A stretch of DNA of 45,031 nt from NCBI RefSeq assembly GCF_000142905.1, contig NW_013657660.1, forward strand, positions 1 through 45,031, in the 5' to 3' direction. Below the pieces are notes generated by a model, which worked only from the letters and a program-made list of their open reading frames with translations, was not told where the DNA came from and ran no database searches. This DNA is from Thecamonas trahens ATCC 50062. Taxonomy: Eukaryota; Apusozoa; Apusomonadida; Apusomonadidae. Each line of letters opens with the position of its first letter. Within the stretch, counting starts at the first letter, position 1. The position numbers and the translations under genes are program-made. Positions 1 to 10,266 of the stretch are shown in pieces.

Positions 1-66
1 TAACCTAACCCTACCCTAACCCTAACCCTAACCCTAACCCTAACCCTAACCCTAACCCTAACCCTA
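1..66 (+). repeat. Telomere array (CCCTAA)n
   Basis: The window starts with tandem CCCTAA hexamers; the first few are irregular (CCTAA, CCCTA) and the rest regular. The C-rich strand reads 5' to 3' inward, which is the orientation expected at the left end of a chromosome with TTAGGG telomeres. About ten copies are present, so this is a truncated assembly of the terminal array. Confidence 0.97.
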
Positions 67-110
67 GCTGATGCCTCGTCAACCCTAGCTGATGCCTCAT
101 CAACCCTAGC
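61..110 (+). repeat. 21-bp subtelomeric tandem repeat fused to telomere hexamers
   Basis: Two full 21-bp units (61-81 and 82-102) and the start of a third (103-110) follow the telomere without a break. Each unit begins with a telomeric ACCCTA and then has GCTGATGCCTCRTCA. The units differ at one base. In the second unit TGATG-CCT-CATCA is a perfect short inverted repeat; in the first it has one mismatch. Confidence 0.85.
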
Positions 111-2794
111 CCCACTCCATTCCTCCCCGCTGTCCACCACTTACTTGCCACTCACTGCCACCCTTGCTACCCCTACCCATCCCATGCATGACCCACATCC
201 ACATTCCCACCCACACCACCATACTCATTTTCCACCGCACCATGCGCATGGCTGTGCACTGGCGTGAATTGAGTCTTTGATGCTGATTTGAATCCCCATC
301 CCCCCATTGACACTTGCCTGTGTCACTCGTTCGACCGAGTGGCATGTGTGGGTTGGTGGGTGACATGAATGTCATTCAACATTTTCATGATTCGCCACTC
401 GTCACTCGTTCGATTGTTTGACATTCAATTGATTAACATTGATCATTGTCAATTGATCATTCGATTCTTTCTGTTTCTGTTCTTCTTGGATATCCATGTT
501 TCTTGTTGTTTGCCGTTCATGTTTCCACATGCTTTGTTGTTGCTATTGTCGGCCTTCATGGTCTGCTTTGGTTGCTTTTGCTTTTGATGGTTGACCATAC
601 TCGGCATGCATCCTAATTGATCATTGCCTTTGCTCTTGTTGTTGCTTTGTATCATTTTTCGTCATGCTTGAATTGTTCTTGATTCTCCTGTTTTCTTCGA
701 CGTTGACTTCCACATCCACCATCGGGCCTTGCTCACTACACTATCGATTCTCAACTTTGTTGTCGTTTGTTGTGGTCAATAGTTTTGCCTGCAATGTATT
801 TTGTGTTGACCCTGTTGTGTCGTGGTCATGGTTGATCTGCAGATCTGATTGATCAACCGCGCCCTGCCTCATCGACCTGAACGTCACCCGAGTTCATCCC
901 ATTGCCTGCTAGCTTTGTCCAGTCCCTGTTGGCTTACTCATTTGTGTGCTGTGATTGCCATGTATGACCTCTGGTTGCTGTTGTGGCTGTCTTTGCCTCG
1001 TTTGATGCCCGTTCCTGCTCTTCTTCAATTTATTCAACGTTCAACTCAATTAACGTCCGCCGCCTTCCCTCGCCGCCCAAGCCCCTCCACCCTCATCACC
1101 CACACCCCACACACAGCCATTAGCCGTATCATACTCACCTTCATCAATGCTCAAGCCCAATCGCCATATCCACCACCTCTTCGTCAGTCCCGCCATCCAC
1201 GTCACGACCCCCTCATCCCCCCTACCATACTCATTACCACCCGTCACCACATACGACCACCCTCACCCCCTACCCCACCACCATCACTATCAACCCAGCC
1301 ACAACTCTCACCCCCATGCCATGGCCAAGCCCACCACCATCCCATCGCGCACTCGGCTTCCTCTTCCTCCTCCTCCTCGTCCTCTCCCCGCTCCATCTCA
1401 CCTCCATCCTCATCCCCGACCCCGACACCCACACTCCTCAACCATCACATGCCATTCTGCCCATCCACCAGCCAACAGCAATGTCAAGCCATCCAGCCTT
1501 GACACAGCCCCCTCAGCTGCCCCTGCCTCGCCGGGCACCAGCCGGCAGCCGCCGCCCGCTCGCCCGATCAGTCCACCTTCATCACCACCTAGCTCCTTCC
1601 TACTACCAGCTACACAACCCGCGACCACACCCAAGGTCATCACACATCCCACACTATCTCCAGTATCAATATCGCTGTCATCGACACCCATCTTCCTCGG
1701 CTCATTTCCGCGTCGGCTTCTTTTGCCTAGGTGGTTGAGCACGCCCTCGACCGCCCGACCCCGCACACAACCCCCATCACACTCATTGCAAGATATGGCC
1801 AATCTGATTTCACTACTACCCTACTACACGCCCACACTACCTCCTTGCACAATCTCCAATCCATAGCTGCAGTATTCCAGAATCCGAGTTCTGCCACCTC
1901 AGGCCCAAGTTGTTGGCCCTGTGTCCCTTCGATGCTGCTCACCCCCCCGCCGCGGGCCCATCTCCGACCCCCACTCCCCACCATCCCCACCCACAACCAC
2001 CACACCTACACCACACCTGCCTACCATCCCTACAACCTCACCCATCCAATCCCTGCCCGCGTGGACGTACCTCAGCCGACACCAGCCCGTCAACAGCATC
2101 GCTGCCGGCCGCCTGCTGCCTGCCGCTGACCGCCGCCGCCGACCAGCGTCATCCGCCGCCCACCCCAGCCTTGGCCGCTCTGTCGATCGATTTCCATCCT
2201 CCGCCCGCCAACCCCTCAACCCCCCTACCGCGCTTAATACACAAGCTAGCGCCCCACCAAACGCACCACAACGAAGCTACAGCCACATAATACAAGACAT
2301 CCCCCAACCCCACCCCCTTGGGCAGCGGTAGCGCGTGCACGGCGAGGTCTTACCTCGGGCCCGGCCATGGGTCGGGTGCGGGGTGGCCATGGACGGCGCG
2401 GTCGTGGAGCGGCCATGGGTGGGGTAGGGGCTGGCCATGTTCGCAAAAATGTGGAGACGTACATGGGTGTGAGGGAGAATGTAGTACAAGGAGGTTACAT
2501 AGTGTGTTGTGGCGGTGCTAGAAGAGGGTGTGCCGACTGAGACCCGCCGATTGAGAGAGTTCTCGCCACAGGCGCCAAATGCCCAAACATCGGCGCCCGC
2601 TGCAAGCAGCGCCATGGTTACGAGGATCGGCAAGCCGAAGGCGCACGACATCGATATAGCCCATGCTAGATGCTGCCCGGACGGTGTCGTTCTCATGGGA
2701 ACAAGTCAACGCGGTCATCGGTGAGGACGGGAGCAACACGCCTCCCTTCTCGCTCACGACGCCGTCGACCCAACCACCAGCTGCCAGGTCACTA
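111..2794. other. Subtelomeric region with no recognised gene
   Basis: No reading frame here has a recognisable domain. Bases 370-850 are T-rich and relatively AT-rich with reiterated TTGATCATT-like words. From about 1050 to 2300 the + strand is strongly C- and A/T-biased (long runs of CACC, CCAC, CCTC), so all frames stay open and give only proline-, serine-, histidine- and threonine-rich translations. This is composition, not evidence of coding. The region forms the spacer between telomere and the first gene. Confidence 0.7.
2363..2439. repeat. Four spaced GGCCATG boxes
   Basis: GGCCATG occurs at 2363, 2385, 2411 and 2433, so the intervals are 22, 26 and 22 bp. The intervening sequence is G-rich on the + strand and only loosely conserved. 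It lies about 0.35 kb downstream of the 3' end of the SAMD9-like gene. No function can be assigned. Confidence 0.5.
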
Positions 2795-5700
2795 CTACAT
2801 ATTGTTAATTTTGTCCGCAATATCCAGTGTGCTCTGGCCCATCTGCGGATCGAGCCGCATGAGGCATCCGAGGGCATCCACAGCACGAGGCCTGTCGCCG
2901 AGCAAGAAAAGAGCCCAGCAGAGCGCGTTCTGGCACATAACACACTTCGCGACGACGATCGAGTCCTCGCTAGCTTCGCAGACGGAAAAGGCGTGCGCGG
3001 CGTGGTCGGCAGCTTTGGAAAGCCACTGCTTGTACAGCGAGCATGAGGACTCACCCTCCACCGCGTTGCGACGGCGATACTTCTGCGCTGCGCGCCGATA
3101 CGCCTTGGAGACGAGAACGTGATGGACAACGGTGAGCAGATCACTGCCAAAAGGGTCGAACACCTTCCCCAGTTCGCGTACAAACCTGACAATCTCCTTA
3201 TCTACCTCTCCGCCGCGCTCGAGGGCGGCGCAGAGCTCACATACAGCGAGCCCAGTGTTGTCCTTACACCCGCGAAGGATGTTGCCAGAGATGCTGATTA
3301 GCAAATTGCGCTCCTGGGTGGCCCCAAGCAGCGAAAGGAGGTTGCCAGCATTGCTCAACACAGTGTCGACGTCACGGAGCACCAATTTGCTCCTGTTGTT
3401 GTTGTTGTCCAACACGAGGGGCATGCCGAACTTCTTGAGCACGAGACGAGCTACGGTCGGGTGAATAAACACAAAGCCATGCTGGCTTCGACGGAGCAGC
3501 CGCATGGTTGTTCTCTCGTGGATGATGAGCGGCATCGGTGGGACAGGGCGATGGTCCTCGGGTCGGGTGTTTTGGTTGTGCGCAAGGATTTCCCCCTGCT
3601 TCGACCGCAACGCGACATACCGGTGCGAATTCTGCACTACAATGAAAGGAGTAGCTGCCTCGAAGTCCGACACAGAGAAGAGCTCTATAAACGCCATGAC
3701 CGCCAGCGGATCGAGAGACTGGGAATCATCTTTGAGCGTCCCATTCACCAGATGTGAGACCGAGGCCACCTCGCCGTACACGGCGGCGAGGAAGAACAGA
3801 CACATCTCCGCCGTTGCCGACTTCGCCCTCCACTCTCCACGCCGTGTGCTGATCGCCTCTTCGTGCTGAGGGTATCCGAGTAACAGGAGGTTGCAAAGTG
3901 TCTTGTACTCCGTCTTGGACAGCCGCGAGCTCACCATGACAGAGCAAACATCATGACGCACATGAAGCGGACCAACGACGTCAACCGTCGTACAGCGGTT
4001 CACAATCGACTCGGAGAGCTTCGTGCCGTCGGCAAACACGATGACGTCCTTCTCCTTGACAAGCCTTGCAACAAAAGCATCCAACTCGCACATGTTTGCA
4101 GAGTTCGTGGCGTAGAGGACCACGGTGTTGCTGCAGGTAGTCAGCTCAAGAGCGGCCAGCATGGCAGCCGTCGTTGCTCCGGCGCCACGCACGTCTCCAT
4201 AAACGACAACCTCGCGTGACGACGTCACTGCTGACACAATGCTGGCGACAACGTCGCGGCAAATGACGGCGGTACGTGCCATACTCCTGGCCTTCACCGT
4301 CCGGTCGTCTATATGAGAGAGGCATGCCTCCCAAGGAATGGTGCCGGCCTCGGCGGCGGTGCGGATGGCGTCCACACGGTCGTCAGAGCTCACATTGCTC
4401 TGATGGCCGACGCTGTTGACGACCACCACACCGGTCGGAGCCTCCTCGTAGAAATAGTGAGGCTGCTCAGACGTGCCGGGGTGCGACAAGTCAGCGAGGA
4501 GAGCAGTACCGATACAGGGAAGGGGCGACGTGGCTGAGACGACATGAGCATGCTTCGCGCTCGCTTCGTTGCGCGCGAGGACAACAACTCTAACACCTCC
4601 AAGAGTACCGAGCAAGGCGCAAAGCGCCGCCAAGTCATCAAAAAGCACATCAGTGCTCGACTCCTCGTCCACCACCACGATGGCCGTGACAGCCATGCCT
4701 TCCTCCACCCAGTCGAGCACATCAGCAAGCGCGCCGCTCGGATCGTCGCATACGTGAAAGCCGGGCTCGATAGCAAACTCAATATCGAACCCGGCGAGCG
4801 GGTTATAGACGCCGTCATCGTCGTCATTCGGCTCCGAGCCAATGCGCATATTGACGGTCGAATTGAGCACTGACTGAATCCTGCTCTCAAACGCCATTGG
4901 CCGGTGCCGCCACCACAAGGCCATCGGCGGGAGGGTAGAACACTCGCTGCCATCGAAAAGTGTCGCGCCGACACTGGCAGAAAAGTACGGGACGCTAAAC
5001 GCACGTGTAGCTGGTGAATAGTGGACGAGGAGCTCGACTACAACGGAGCCGGGAACGTCAGTCAGCGTCTTCATCCGCACCTGGATGGCGCCAGGGACGA
5101 TCGGCGGAAACACACCCAGAAGGAAACGGTCCAGCTCACTGCAGATCTTCTTCAGCCGCGTCGTCGGCTTTGCCAGCTTCACGCCAGGCACGCTACCATC
5201 GTCCGCGACGCCGACACGGAGGACAGCCGTGCCCGCCCCATCGCCACGCAGTAGCGCCGCGTTGAGGAAGCGAAGGACGTAGTTGCGGCAATGACCCACA
5301 ATCGAGTTGACTGCATTGCCCACCTCCACATTCTCGCTCCCGACCGTCTTCCATTCCTCCGTCTCTCCCTCCTCACTGGCTTCGTTGCGCACATCCTCAG
5401 CACGGCACGCCTGCACTGGGTCCACTCGAGTCACAATCCAACCGTTCTTGTCCAACGAGATCCGATCCTTCGTTGTCTTGTTAAGCCACGACTGCGGGGG
5501 ATACGCTCCAGGGCCAGCCCCTTCCATCATTTTCCTCCACAGACTGAAAGAAATGGGCGTGTCTTCACGCCCAGAGATGGTCCCTGGAGTCGCTGCCGCA
5601 ATCACACACGGCGCCTTGCCCGACACATGCACAATGACCGTCGCGTCGTTGCAATCCTGCACACGCACACGCACACACGTGCGCTTGTACTCCCCCTCAG

Positions 5701-5997
5701 TCTGCTCGCTTGCAAACGCCATGGGCGAGTCGCCTGACTCCACACACCGAAGCTTCCCCTTGAGCCATCGCTCAAAGCCGTCCCCCCAAGCAGTGACTGC
5801 GTCTTGTCCATCACGTTCTTCACGACAATGACGGCACCCTCCTCCTCCTCCTCCTCGCGCGAGTTGCAAATGGCAATCAGCAGGGGAATAATCGCGCTCT
5901 TTGTCTGCTCCGCCATAAAGTCGAGTTCAGCCACCACCTTCCCAGGCATGTGCGGCGACGACAGGTCTTGAGCATGACCATGACATGTGGCAGCCAT
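2795..5997 (-). CDS. SAMD9-like protein: AlbA_2 domain(s), STAND-type P-loop NTPase, helical repeats
   Basis: Large protein of about 1067 residues, best matched by the SAMD9/SAMD9L and Schlafen-related architecture: an AlbA_2 (Schlafen) nucleic-acid-binding fold, then a STAND-like P-loop region and TPR-like helices. The clear AlbA_2 segment (about residues 225-330) has the pattern of a helix ending RFLNAALL, then VLRVGVADDGSVPG and an IxPP-type turn (VFPPIVPG). A weaker copy precedes it at the N-terminus (AICNS, then GAVIVVKN). A TIPWEACL segment and, near residue 600 (nt about 4198), GDVRGAGATT form the presumed P-loop; the usual GKT lysine is absent. DVIVFADGT is a Walker-B-like strand. Residues 950-1060 look like TPR helices. 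No SAM domain is seen. ATG at 5997; the reading frame changes by -1 at the C6 run 5782-5787, so the downstream frame has no ATG of its own before 5722. An intron of about 88 nt is a less likely alternative. Members of this family act in antiviral translation control in mammals; the role here is inferred. Confidence 0.72.
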
Positions 5998-6545
5998 GGT
6001 AAAGCTGTCCACCGCTGCCCACCACTGTCTACCGCTGAAGAGAAATGATCCTATGTCCGGGACGGTTGACCACTGTCTGTGACACAGCCGTTAATGACAG
6101 GATGATACTGACAGTCGTTGCTGACTCTCGGGTACATGAGCGCCATCGATAGCTCGCGTACACCGATATCAAGGTAAGAATTAGGCGCCCAGAGCCGCCC
6201 ACCGTCGTCGCGCATCGCCGTCAAAAGGGTGGGCGGGTGGGTTCCCGCTCCGCCGGAGCCGACTGTGTCGACGCCATAGGAGCCCCTGCGTGATAAGGTG
6301 TCAGCCGCTGCGCTTCGCTCAGCCAACCGCGAGTGTTAGCGACTGCTGTAGTAGTCCGTATCAACAGTTGCGAATGCCTTCAATGCTGTACTACTTCGAG
6401 CGTGAAATCGGCGCGGTTTTGACTCCGCGACGACTTCCGGTCGACCCAAATGGAACCTCGTTGCCTGGCAACGAGTCGGAGCGGTAGCAATCTGCCCCCA
6501 TCGCGGCGGTATGCCATTGCCGACGCGATCGTTGCCGATGCCGTA
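5998..6545. other. Intergenic region between SAMD9-like gene and retroelement
   Basis: This 548-bp stretch is upstream of the SAMD9-like gene (- strand) and downstream of the retroelement (- strand). I could not delimit a 3' LTR, because no second copy exists on the other side of the element for comparison. It contains the perfect inverted repeat at 6457-6475 and a short direct repeat built on TGTCYACCGCTG near 6006-6035. No gene is recognised. Confidence 0.6.
6457..6475. promoter_or_regulatory. 19-nt perfect inverted repeat matching an RFX X-box
   Basis: CTCGTTGCCTGGCAACGAG is a perfect 9+1+9 palindrome. Its core GTTGCC-N-GGCAAC fits the RFX X-box consensus (GTNRCC, spacer of 0-3, RGYAAC). 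It lies about 460 bp upstream of the SAMD9-like start codon and 70 bp past the retroelement stop. It could instead be a hairpin in the retroelement's 3' end. Confidence 0.5.
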
Positions 6546-9500
6546 CTACTGTGCGGCTTGTGTCGGCAGCTCTGTGAGGTACCCTGCCAGCCGCATTGTC
6601 TCGCCGGGACGCAAGTCCTGCACGCTCACCACCTTGTTCTCGTCCGCCTCGCGCGCGCTTCGCACGTGGACATGGCGGATGACGTAGGTGAGCGGGACTG
6701 TCGGCGGGCTCGTGCCGCCCGCCTGATCGCGCCGGGTCTTGATACCCGAGATGACGTACGGACCCTCGAACTTGAAATTCTTGAGCGCCCGCGGACCGCG
6801 CCTCGAGCCCTCGGGCGTCCGCCACCACACCTCGTCGCCGATCTTGAAAGCCTTGGTCTGGCGGGACGCGGCGTTGAGGCCGCCGCCCGCGATCTCCTGG
6901 GCCCGCCGCGCCTCGGCCACCGCGGCCCGCCGCATCGCCACCGTCAACTCATGGCGCGTGCCGGGCGGGTCCGCGCCCTTGAAGAGCGCGTACGGAGTGG
7001 AGACCACCGAGTGGCCCGGCCGGCGATCGTACTCGCGCGGCGTCTTGTTGTATTCGGCGACCATTCTCTTGATGACCGCAAACCACGAGTTGGGCGAGTC
7101 AGTCAGCGGCTTGTTCCATCCGGCGGCCATGGTGGTACGCTTGATGTTCTGCACATGCTTCTCCGCCATCCCATTTCCTTGGGGGTGGCCCTTGGCCGCC
7201 GCGGTGATGAGGATCGTGCGATCCTGCTGCGTCGCCCAGCGCTTCACCTCCGCCGACATGAAGCTCTTCTCGCGATCGGCGTGGATGTGGTCGGGGCCAG
7301 GGAGGCCTGCGGCGCGGCGCGGGGCGCCTTGCGCCGGCTGCTGCGGCGTCTGCACATTCTCGAGGTCGAAGAGACCCTCCAGGACGTCGATGACCGCGCG
7401 CGCCGTGCGATCCGCAAGCAGCCCCACCATGGTGTAGCCGGAGAACGTGTCGACGGCAACCAGTACCCAGTGCTTGTCCTGGTTCTCGCCCCACATGAAG
7501 GGACCGACATTGTCGATCGACCACCGCTGGTTCGGCGCGTCGACCCCTGCAGTCACAGCTGCTCCAGGTGCGCCGTGCATCGTGCGGTATGGCTTGGACG
7601 CTAAGCACCCGGCGCACCCGTCTGCTACAAGTTGCGCCCACTTGTGGATGTGTTGAATGTCCCAGCCTCGGGCCTTGGCCCGGCGCACCATCGCGTCACG
7701 GCCGAGATGGTGCTGCGCGTGGTCCTCCTGAAGCTTTTGGATGTTGCGCAGAATCGCGTGTGGCGGCACGGGACCGAGCGTCCACTCGCCAGTGAACGTT
7801 CGCGGGCCCTGGTGCGGGCCTGCTGTTGCCCGCGATTGGGTGCGTCGCGTGCCTGGCGCCGCAGATGTCGGTGTCGCCTCGGCCTCCGACTCGTCGTCGT
7901 CCGAGTCGAAAGTCAGCGTTGCGAGGAGCGACTCAAGGCGCGAGTTGTCGCACGTCTCCGTCTGACTGCGCGTTGTCACTGGCGCTGCCACCGACCGTGC
8001 GATGCGCCGCTCGACGCCAGAATCCTCCTCCGCCGCCATGGCTTCCCACTCCGGGTCCGGGCGGTGGAGGACAAGGCGCGAGAGGGCATCGGTGCCGCCG
8101 TTGCTCGTTCCGGGCACGTGCACCACGTCGCATGCAAACGAGCGGATGAAAGCCAGCCAGTGCGCTCGCTTTCTGCCTGGGGGTGGATCCTCGCTCTCGA
8201 TCATGCCTTGGACGGCCCGCGAGTCAGTCTGGAGCTCAAAGCGGCGGCCGTCGAGGTAAGGCTCAAACTTTGTGAGAGCATGGACCACTGCTGCGAGCTC
8301 CTTGTCGGGCACACCGGCCGAGAGCTCGCGCTGCGCAAAGGCGCGTGCTGCGTATGCGACAGTGCGTGACGTGCCATCGGCGTCGCGCGCCGACAGTACG
8401 GCTCCGACCGCGCGTACCGACGCATCGGTGGCCACCACTGCCGTTACGCCCTCGCGCTGCGGGCCCAGCGCGCGGGCCATCACGCGGTTCCACACGGACG
8501 GCGCGTTGACCCATCCCATGGACATCGCGACGAACTCGTACAGCTCGCCCGTATCGAGCGAGAAAGCCATCTTTGCCCGGTCTTCTTCCCGGAGCATGAC
8601 CTGATGGAACGCCTTGTCGAAGTCGATGCGCGTCCAGTACCTCCGCTTGCCGGCCGTGTCGAGCACCGAGCGCACCGAAAGCTTCTCGTTGTACTCCTTC
8701 ACGCAGCGCTTGTTCAACTCGCGCGCATCCTGCACGACGCGCATAGAGCCCGGAAGCGGGTTCCCTTCGTCGTCGTATTGTGTCTCCTTACCGGCTTTTT
8801 TGACAAGGAAGACAGGGAGCGACCACGGGTGTGAGTCGATCGTACGCTCTGAGTCGGGGACGCGCCTCAGGTAGCCGGCTGCCTCGAGGGCGTCGAGTTC
8901 GGCCTGGAGGATCTGACGTTCATGTGCCGAGCGCGGACGGCTCGCACGCCAGAACGGCTCCGCCCCGTCCATGAGCATGACCGCTGCCTCGGCCAGCGGG
9001 GTGAACCGGCGTGGCGTCGTGCCGAGCACTAGGGCGGGGTAAGCGCTGAGCGCGCGAAGAATGCGCGCTCGCTGCTCGCGCGTCACGTCCTTGCCGAACG
9101 TCACGTCGCCCTCGGTGACTGTCTTCTGCCTGTCCTTTGCCGGCGCTGCCACGGCTGCCGTGAGGTTGATGCCTGTGTGCATCGGGATGCGGATAGCGTC
9201 ACGCGACTCGGCTGTGATCACCAGCGTGTTCTCGTGCGCAACCGGGTACGCGTGTTCGTCGTTGAGGAAGCGCCACCCGAGGATAAAGTCTGCCACCATG
9301 TCTGGCACCACGAGCGCCCGGGTCAGGAACATGTGCTTGTTTCCCGACGCATCGGTGAGCTCGAGAGGGAGGGTAGCGGCCCCGATGATGAGGAGCGTTC
9401 GTTTGTCGATATCCACAGTCGAACGCTCCAGCGCCGACAGGTTGCCCTCGATCTCAAGGCCAAGCGTGTACGCCGTCTGCAACGAGATGAGCGAGAACGT

Positions 9501-9620
9501 GCTTCCGGAGTCGATGAGCGCGTCGGCGCTGTAGAAGCCGAGCGGGCCGGAGAGACGCGCCGTCACCCACTGGTTGGGTTCGTCATCGTCGCGCTGTGAA
9601 AACGCCCCAAACGACTCGTC
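6546..9620 (-). mobile_element. Ty3/gypsy-type retroelement fragment (PR-RT-RH-IN) with RT core deleted
   Basis: One continuous frame encodes a pol polyprotein in Ty3/gypsy order. Retropepsin has its DSGS active site near nt 9510. The reverse transcriptase start follows (nt about 8984-8457), with the first catalytic aspartate in RIDFDKAFHQV and a WVNAPSVWNRVM helix. RNase H comes next (TDAS, QTDSRAV, GTDALSR; 8444-8067). Integrase has a HH-CC zinc finger (HAQHH, CAGC), the DDE triad in SIDNVG, HADREK and GNGMAEKH, and a C-terminal GPY module (FEGPYVISG). Between NRVMARAL and TDAS only about a dozen residues remain, where relatives have the YxDD motif, thumb and connection, so the RT cannot be active. 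No gag or 5' LTR is present. The open frame runs on to 9941, but beyond about 9620 it is antisense to the secreted-protein gene and is not element sequence. Integrase and protease motifs are intact. Confidence 0.93.
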
Positions 9621-9621
9621 C

Positions 9622-9631
9622 GAGTCACGTG
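9622..9631 (+). promoter_or_regulatory. GAGTCACGTG motif (E-box) upstream of secreted-protein gene
   Basis: GAGTCACGTG contains the bHLH half-extended E-box TCACGTG. It ends 68 bp before the ATG at 9700. The same 10-mer occurs at 17314 and 29206, each time between genes. Confidence 0.5.
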
Positions 9632-9699
9632 CCGCACGGCCAACAGCCCAGGCCCAGGCCCAACCGCCGCACACCACACTCCTCTTCCTGTTGCTCGAC

Positions 9700-10233
9700 A
9701 TGCGTCTCGCTCTTGTTGTTGCAGCTGCTGTCTGCGTGCTCTCTCTGGCCGTCTCTGCCCGCCCGCTCGCCTCCACGCCCGAGGAGGACGTCCTCCACTT
9801 CCTCGAGGGTCTTGTCGAGGGCCTCGGCCACGACGTCAACGTCTCCGACTGCCAACCTGCTGCCACCAAGACGCTGCAGGACTTTGACACCGGCATTGTC
9901 GACCTCGAGAACGGATTCCGCCACAAGTCGGTCAAGGACATCTACGACGGCTTTGAGGCCCTCGGTTCCGCCTTCCACGAGCTCGGCATCGCCTTTGAGG
10001 ATTGCGGCGAGGAGTACGCTGCCATCGCCAAGGACATCAAAAAAATCGCTACCGAGCTCGCTGAGCCCGACGGTGTCATCCGCGTCGTCGTCGAGGAAGT
10101 CATCAACATCTTTGTTCACGAGAAGCAGATCGTTGACGACGTCCGCGACCTCATTGCTGCCTGGAAGGCCGGCCAGTACTACCAGGCCGGCGTCGCTCTT
10201 GGCGAGATCGCCGGCATTCTCCTTGAGGACTGA
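9700..10233 (+). CDS. Small secreted helical protein, function unknown
   Basis: A 177-residue protein. The ATG at 9700 starts a clean signal peptide (MRLALVVAAAVCVLSLAVSA, cleavage expected near residue 20-25). The mature part is predicted to be helical and acidic, with only two cysteines, C51 and C102, spaced to form one disulfide. The glycine and leucine spacing (LENGFRHKSVKDIYDGFEAL) is reminiscent of small secreted proteins of ciliates and other protists, but no family can be named. The promoter lies within about 80 bp of the truncated retroelement end. The 3' end converges on the FAD oxidase gene with 33 bp between stops. The frame is open further upstream, but there is no ATG there and that part overlaps the retroelement. 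Confidence 0.85.
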   Translation: MRLALVVAAAVCVLSLAVSARPLASTPEEDVLHFLEGLVEGLGHDVNVSDCQPAATKTLQDFDTGIVDLENGFRHKSVKDIYDGFEALGSAFHELGIAFEDCGEEYAAIAKDIKKIATELAEPDGVIRVVVEEVINIFVHEKQIVDDVRDLIAAWKAGQYYQAGVALGEIAGILLED

Positions 10234-10266
10234 GCCCACCGCCTCTCAAGTAATACACATTTCTTG

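Noticed and set aside
849-2331. Long open frames on both strands of the subtelomeric region (up to about 240 codons)
   Set aside because: They follow from C- and A-rich low-complexity sequence that lacks stops in every frame. The translations are Pro/Ser/His/Thr strings without domains or a consistent start.
5780-5870. Intron as the explanation for the frame change in the SAMD9-like gene
   Set aside because: A GTGTGG donor and a TGTGCAG acceptor could be joined in phase, but this would remove a segment (GFERWLKGKL onward) that reads as coding and would keep one that does not. A one-base change in the C6 run is simpler. Not fully excluded.
9640-9941. Upstream extension of the retroelement frame
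   Set aside because: It is antisense to the signal-peptide gene at 9700-10233 and shows no gag or other element motif.
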